The position numbers and the translations under genes were made by a program. Below the pieces are notes generated by a model. It did not search any database, was not told the DNA's origin, and saw only the letters and a program-made list of their open reading frames with translations. From positions 706,702 to 770,701 of the forward strand of contig VXAU01006171.1 of assembly GCA_013399695.1 (NCBI GenBank): DNA of 64,000 bases, read 5' to 3'. This document shows, in pieces, positions 59,454-64,000 of the stretch. Each line of letters opens with the position of its first letter. The first letter of the stretch is position 1. The stretch is from Formicarius rufipectus. Lineage: Eukaryota; Chordata; Aves; Passeriformes; Formicariidae.

Positions 59454-59930
59454 TGCTCCGTGTGCGCGGTGTGCCTGCTGTCCCCGTGTGCTCGGTGTGC
59501 TCCGTGTGCCCGTGTGCGCGGTGTGCTCCGTGTGCGCGGTGTGCCTGCTGTCCCCGTGTGCTCGGTGTGCTCCGTGTGCCCGTGTGCGCGGTGTGCTCCG
59601 TGTGCGCGGTGTGCCTGCTGTCCCCGTGTGCTCGGTGTGCTCCGTGTGCCCGTGTGCGCGGTGTGCTCCGTGTGCGCGGTGTGCCTGCTGTCCCCGTGTG
59701 CTCGGTGTGCTCCGTGTGCCCGTGTGCGCGGTGTGCTCCGTGTGCGCGGTGTGCCTGCTGTCCCCGTGTGCTCGGTGTGCTCCGTGTGCCCGTGTGCGCG
59801 GTGTGCTCCGTGTGCGCGGTGTGCCTGCTGTCCCCGTGTGCTCGGTGTGCTCCGTGTGCCCGTGTGCGCGGTGTGCTCCGTGTGCGCGGTGTGCCTGCTG
59901 TCCCCGTGTGCTCGGTGTGCTCCGTGTGCC
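59454..59930. repeat. 70-bp GC-rich minisatellite upstream of BHLHE40, about 6.8 copies
   Basis: TGCTCCGTGTGCGCGGTG starts units at 59454, 59524, 59594, 59664, 59734, 59804 and 59874, essentially without divergence. Each unit is built of 18+15+11+15+11 bp sub-blocks. Degenerate versions continue to about 60130 and also occur at 58990-59124. Confidence 0.97.
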
Positions 59931-60134
59931 TGCTGTCACCGCTGTCACCGTGTGAGCGCTGTGCTCGCTGTCCCCGTGTGCTTGGTGTGCTAAGTGTGCT
60001 CCGTGTGCCCGCTATCACCATGTGCCTGCTGTGCCGGCTGTCCCCGTGTACTCGGTGTGCGTGGTGTGCCTGCTGTCACCCTGTGCTCGCTGTGTCCCCA
60101 CTGTGCGCGCTCTCCCCCTGTGCGCGGGGTGCTC

Positions 60135-60444
60135 GGTGTGCCCAGTGTGCCTGGTGTTCCCGCTGTCACGGTGTTGCCCCTGTCACGGTGTGCCCGGTGC
60201 TCCAGCTGTCCCGCTGTCCCCGCTCCCGGGAGGCGGCGGCCGAGCCGCGGTGCCCGTCCGGGTGCGGCTGTGGATGCGGTGCCGGTGCCGGTGCCATGCT
60301 CCCACCTGTACCAGTGCTCCACGTAATGAAACCGAGGGGGAATAAATCACACACACCACCCCGGAGGAACAGGGGCACAAACACGGACACGGAGGAACCA
60401 GCAGCTGCAGAAGTTTGGAAATGGGAATGGGGGGGGGGAGGAGG
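60135..60444. repeat. Second copy of the duplicated segment
   Basis: Continuous with the minisatellite on its left and with CR1-containing DNA on its right, so it is likely the true location. Confidence 0.9.
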
Positions 60445-60524
60445 GGGGGGACGAATAACTGAGAGTCATTAAAATGTGGCTCTGGGAGAATGTTGGTGCT
60501 GCAGGGAAGTTTGGGGCTGGTAGG

Positions 60525-60672
60525 ATCTCATCCCTGGAGGTGTCCAGGGCCAGGCTGGACAGGGTTTGGAGCAACCTGAGATAGTGGAAGGTGGTCCAGC
60601 CCCGTGGCAGGGGCTGGAACAAGATGGGCTTTAAGGTCCCTTCCATTCCAAACCATTCTGTGATTCTATGAG
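60525..60672 (+). mobile_element. CR1 LINE 3' end
   Basis: GGCTTTAAGGTCCCTTCCAT is followed by CCAAACCATTCTGTGATTCT and ATGA, the CR1 terminus with its ATTCTATG-type octamers. Confidence 0.93.
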
Positions 60673-60689
60673 GAGTTTTCAGAAGGAAA

Positions 60690-60895
60690 TTGTTCCCTGG
60701 GAGGGTGGGCAGCCCCTGGCACAGGGTGCCCAGAGAAGCTGTGGCTGTCCCATCCCTGGGAGTGTCCAAGGTCAGGTTGGATGGGGCTTGGAGCACCCTC
60801 GGCTGGTGGGAGGTGTCCCTGCCCGTGGCAGGGAGAGGCACTGGGTGGGCTTTAATGTCCCTTCCATCCCAAGCCATTCCATGATTTCCCAAGTT
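60690..60895 (+). mobile_element. CR1 LINE 3' fragment, second in tandem
   Basis: GTGCCCAGAGAAGCTGTGGC, CATCCCTGGGAGTGTCCAAG and TTTAATGTCCCTTCCATCCC in CR1 order and the same orientation as the element just upstream. Confidence 0.92.
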
Positions 60896-61307
60896 TGCAC
60901 CAAGGCTCTGCAGCCCATGGACGCTGTTGCAAAACACTAAGTGATGATAATGGTGTGTGTCTACCTGCCAAGGCAAAGCTCTCCTGAAGGGCTGTGGTCA
61001 TTTCCCAGCTGAATGCTGAGCAAGTAGAGGCAGGCTCATCTGATAAAGGGTGCATTTACCAAGATAAGGGAACAGCAGAGCTCCAGCCCAGAGCCACTGC
61101 TATCGCCTGGAGAGTCCTGGCCTGCTCCACCTCAGGAGGAATCTGAGGGCAGCAGGTATTATGTGAGAGCGCAAGGATTTTCCTCAGGACAGCAGTGTAT
61201 TGGTGACATGATGCTCCCTAAAACCAGATGCTCGGGTTGTCCCACTCAATGTGGTCCTCTCCGTGTTTGGCAGCTGAGCCTGTAAACCTGGTGGTTATGG
61301 CCAGGAT

Positions 61308-61400
61308 CATGGAATCACAGACTAGTTTGGGTTGGAAGGGACGTCAGAGACCGTGTAGTTCCAACTCCCTGCCATGGACAGGACCTGCTCCCTGATCTCG
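61308..61400 (-). mobile_element. CR1 LINE, short 3' fragment
   Basis: GGAATCACAGACTAGTTTGG and GTTGGAAGGGACGTCAGAGA, then CCAACTCCCTGCCATGGACA, are antisense CR1 motifs. Confidence 0.88.
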
Positions 61401-63320
61401 AGGGTTGCTGTGGTGCTGCAGCCCAGGCTCACCACCGAGAAGTGGACTTGGGGACAGAAAATGGAGCCCTGAGTACCAAAGGATCACAGCTGTGGGCTGT
61501 GGGCCTCTTGCAGCAGAGCTTATTTTTCCTACAGGCACTGAAAAATTCAGCAATAACCAGCAGAAGACATGGGAGTGATGTGTTTGTCCCTGCTGCAGCT
61601 CAGGGGACTGTACCCAGCCACAGTAACAAGCCCTGGATCAGACAGTTCTCTCTCTCTGCCCTGAAGACTCAAGCTGTTATTTTCAAAACAAAGGGTGAAA
61701 AAAACATGAACAATTTTTCATCCATCCCATCACTGACCCTCTGTCCAAGGCGACAGAAATAATTAAAGCTTGCTGCAGCTGATTGCTAATGAAAAATGAG
61801 TTTTAGGGCCAACTTGCTCTTCATTTGAAGTTCAGGCTCCAAGAGTACGTGAACGGCTACATGCCCGTGGATTGTCTGACTCCTGCATGCTCTTTGAGAT
61901 ATTCAGTACATTCCTGCAGTGGGTGGTGAGCCACAAATCAGGGTCAGAGGTAATCCCCAATTATTTAGCCCTTTTACTGTTCTCGTGCTTGCCAAACAAT
62001 TCTCCATATCAGGATTTGCTCATGACCTTAAGAGAAGTTGCCAAGGATTTAGGAGTCCCCCTAAAAGGAGGATCCAAATGAAGTTATTACATTCTTGGGC
62101 ATCGAGTGAGATTGCTCGAGAGTTGAGTTACATTTTCCTGGGAATCAGTTTTCATAAGCAAGGGCTGATGCAATCATCAATTTGCCTTCTCGCTTGTGTT
62201 TGCTGAATTATTTCTACGTGGAGAGCTCCTTTACAACACATGATTCAGGCAGTAGCAAAATGCTTCCAAAGGCTGAGTTTCCTGGAGGCACTGGTGCAGC
62301 AGCAGGTCCCCCGAGCACTCCCCCAGCAGGGCTGGGAGCCACAGGACCGTGGCAGTGCGTGGCCAAGGGGATCTGCAGCTGTCTACAGAGGCAGGAGGAG
62401 GCGAGGGTTTGGGGGCTGCTTTGAGGGTGGGCTGGAGGTCCGAGCCCCAGGATTCGTGCCTTCCCCAGGGACTGTCTCCTCCTGACCACAGCAATTTGGG
62501 GGGAAACGTTCAGAAAATCCCTGGCACCGCAGTCTGCTCCAAGCCTATGTGGGCAGCACCGGGAGTTAACAGATGGGTTGTGGATTCGAGCTTACGATAA
62601 GGTTACTGAGGGTGGTTTTGTTTTAAAATGTCTCTTACTTAATATATCCATGAAGGCCAGGCATGTGCCTGTGGCCTGTAATCAAATCGCTGACTCTCCC
62701 TCTCTCTCATTTCCAGCAATCCCTCTCGGGTTACTGGCACCGGAGGTGAAAGAACAGCCACGGCGCGGCTGGACGATGCGGGATGCGCTCAGCCCGAGCC
62801 TCCATCCCAACACTCGCTGCTCCCTGCGGCAGGAAAACTCCCTGCGGGAGCGTCTGAAGGAGCGGGGCAGCGGGGGCTCTGCTGGGCTCAGGGGGGCAGC
62901 GGGGGCTCTCTTGGGGTATCGGGGGCTCTCCTGGGGCAGCGGGGGCTCATCCTGCGAGCCCAGCAGCTCAAGGCGGGGCAGGGGGTGGGCACAGCGCTTC
63001 TGTCACCCCCTCCCCGAGGGGCTGCGCTCCTGCCGCATCCCTGTGGGATGTTTCGAGCCGGGAGCTCCCCGGGGACCCGCTCGTCCCGTTCCCCGCGGTG
63101 TCCCGCACGGCTCAGCCCAAGGCCGGGGCTGCGCTGTGGGACCCCGCAGGGCAGGGGCTGCGGAGGGTCTGAGCCCACCAGGGCTCCGGCACTGGCACAA
63201 GGCTGAATTCAGCGTGAAGCCCGGGGGTTTCAGCCGTGTCCGTGTGACTCGCTGGCGATAGCACAGCTGGCTGCGCCCGCTGCAGCGAGGGTCGGGATCA
63301 CCCGCGAGTCAGGAGCCGAG

Positions 63321-63346
63321 ATTTAATATTGCAATTTAATATTGCA
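63321..63346. repeat. 13-bp direct repeat ATTTAATATTGCA x2
   Basis: Two exact adjacent copies, the second followed by AATAAA. Each holds a TATTGCAAT/AAA site resembling C/EBP or POU motifs. Confidence 0.7.
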
Positions 63347-63892
63347 AATAAACGCACCCGTCGCTGCCTAATTACATTGGTTTAGGCTGCCATGGGCTCC
63401 GCTTGGATACAGCACGGGGAACAGCCAGCGAGAGCTGCTGCCTCTGTGCCCTCCCTCCGGCACGACCCTGGAGCGCTGCCGGGCACGTGAGAGCTGCGGG
63501 AATGACGCTGACATCGCTCAGCGAAACTCGCCGGAGGACTATTCAAATGAAAGCCATTCCCCTCTTTGAGGAGGGATGTTTGCCAGCACCCGGTGCAGCA
63601 GTGGGAGGAGTGTGTAGGTGGAAACTATTTGGAAGTGGCAAAATTTGTGGACATTAATAAGAGACTTTAGCCCACTTTGATACAGTGTTTAATAAACCAT
63701 GCCGGCTTCCCGGTGACATCCTGCCCTGCCAGGCCCGGGCAGCCCGGAGCTCACGCTGTTTAACCAGTTCCCTGCCAGCTGGTTGCACCATCTCGTGAGA
63801 AAGAGCCCCGGGTGAGCACAGCCGGCACGCCCCGGGGCTGCGGCAGCACCGAGCACGGCCCTGCCCCTGAGCACGGCCCGAGCACGGCTCAG

Positions 63893-64000
63893 GGAGTAGG
63901 GCTGCTGGAAGGGACCCCAAAGATTATCCAGCTCCAACCCCCTGCCATGGGTACAGACACCTCCCAGGTTGTGCCAGCCCACATCCAACCTGGCCTGGGA
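63893..64000 (-). mobile_element. CR1 LINE 3' fragment running off the window end
   Basis: GGAAGGGACCCCAAAGATTA, CCAACCCCCTGCCATGGGTA and CACATCCAACCTGGCCTGGG are antisense CR1 motifs; the element continues beyond 64000. Confidence 0.9.

Larger units (their letters stand above)
60900..63890. other. Non-coding sequence upstream of BHLHE40
   Basis: No exon recognised. 61750-62240 is AT-rich, non-repetitive and could be regulatory. 62760-63250 is GC-rich with chance open frames. In mammals a divergent lncRNA lies upstream of BHLHE40; I cannot show one here. Confidence 0.4.

Noticed and set aside
59423..60472. Long Cys/Val/Arg-rich open frames (up to about 350 aa) on both strands upstream of BHLHE40
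   Set aside because: They are translations of the 70-bp minisatellite, which lacks stop codons in several frames. There is no conserved domain, start context or splice structure, and an N interrupts the frame.

Overview
This is vertebrate nuclear DNA, almost certainly from a bird. The evidence is several copies of the CR1 LINE with its avian 3' ends, GT-AG introns, GC-rich minisatellites and CpG-rich promoters at each gene, and N-gaps sitting in GC-rich or purine-rich sequence as in short-read avian assemblies. The species cannot be read from the sequence. I see no bacterial-type operon, CRISPR array, rRNA or tRNA gene.

Three protein-coding genes lie head to tail on the minus strand, so transcription runs from high to low coordinates: BHLHE40 (CDS 55852-58819, 5 exons, 413 aa), ARL8B (CDS 24284-36363, 7 exons, 186 aa) and EDEM1 (CDS 8516-18437, 12 exons; most of exon 1 lost in an assembly gap). 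From memory, this is the gene order of human 3p26, in more compact form. The exons were rebuilt by hand from splice sites, reading frame and remembered family sequences. Every exon-exon phase closes, except across the damaged EDEM1 exon 1.

Layout: 1-5.8 kb is gene-free, with a purine tract broken by a gap and a 31-bp tandem repeat. 5.8-8.5 kb is the probable EDEM1 3'UTR. 8.5-18.6 kb is EDEM1 and its promoter. 18.7-22.4 kb is a short spacer. 22.4-36.5 kb is ARL8B, with an 8.4-kb first intron carrying CR1 relics. 36.5-54 kb is a gene-free interval with minisatellites and some AT-rich candidate regulatory DNA. 54-58.9 kb is BHLHE40 with a 1.9-kb 3'UTR. 58.9-60.5 kb is the BHLHE40 upstream region with a 70-bp minisatellite and a probable misassembly. 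60.5-64 kb holds CR1 copies and non-coding DNA.

The products do separate jobs: EDEM1 in ER-associated degradation of misfolded glycoproteins, ARL8B in kinesin-linked lysosome movement, BHLHE40 in E-box repression (clock, hypoxia, immunity). No joint pathway is implied. I found no convincing undescribed system. The most useful observations are the loss of most EDEM1 exon 1 behind an under-sized gap, two false duplications at single-N joins, a CR1 end that supplies the EDEM1 exon 2 splice-acceptor region, a TC microsatellite that forms the ARL8B last-exon polypyrimidine tract, and minisatellites in the BHLHE40 3'UTR and upstream region.
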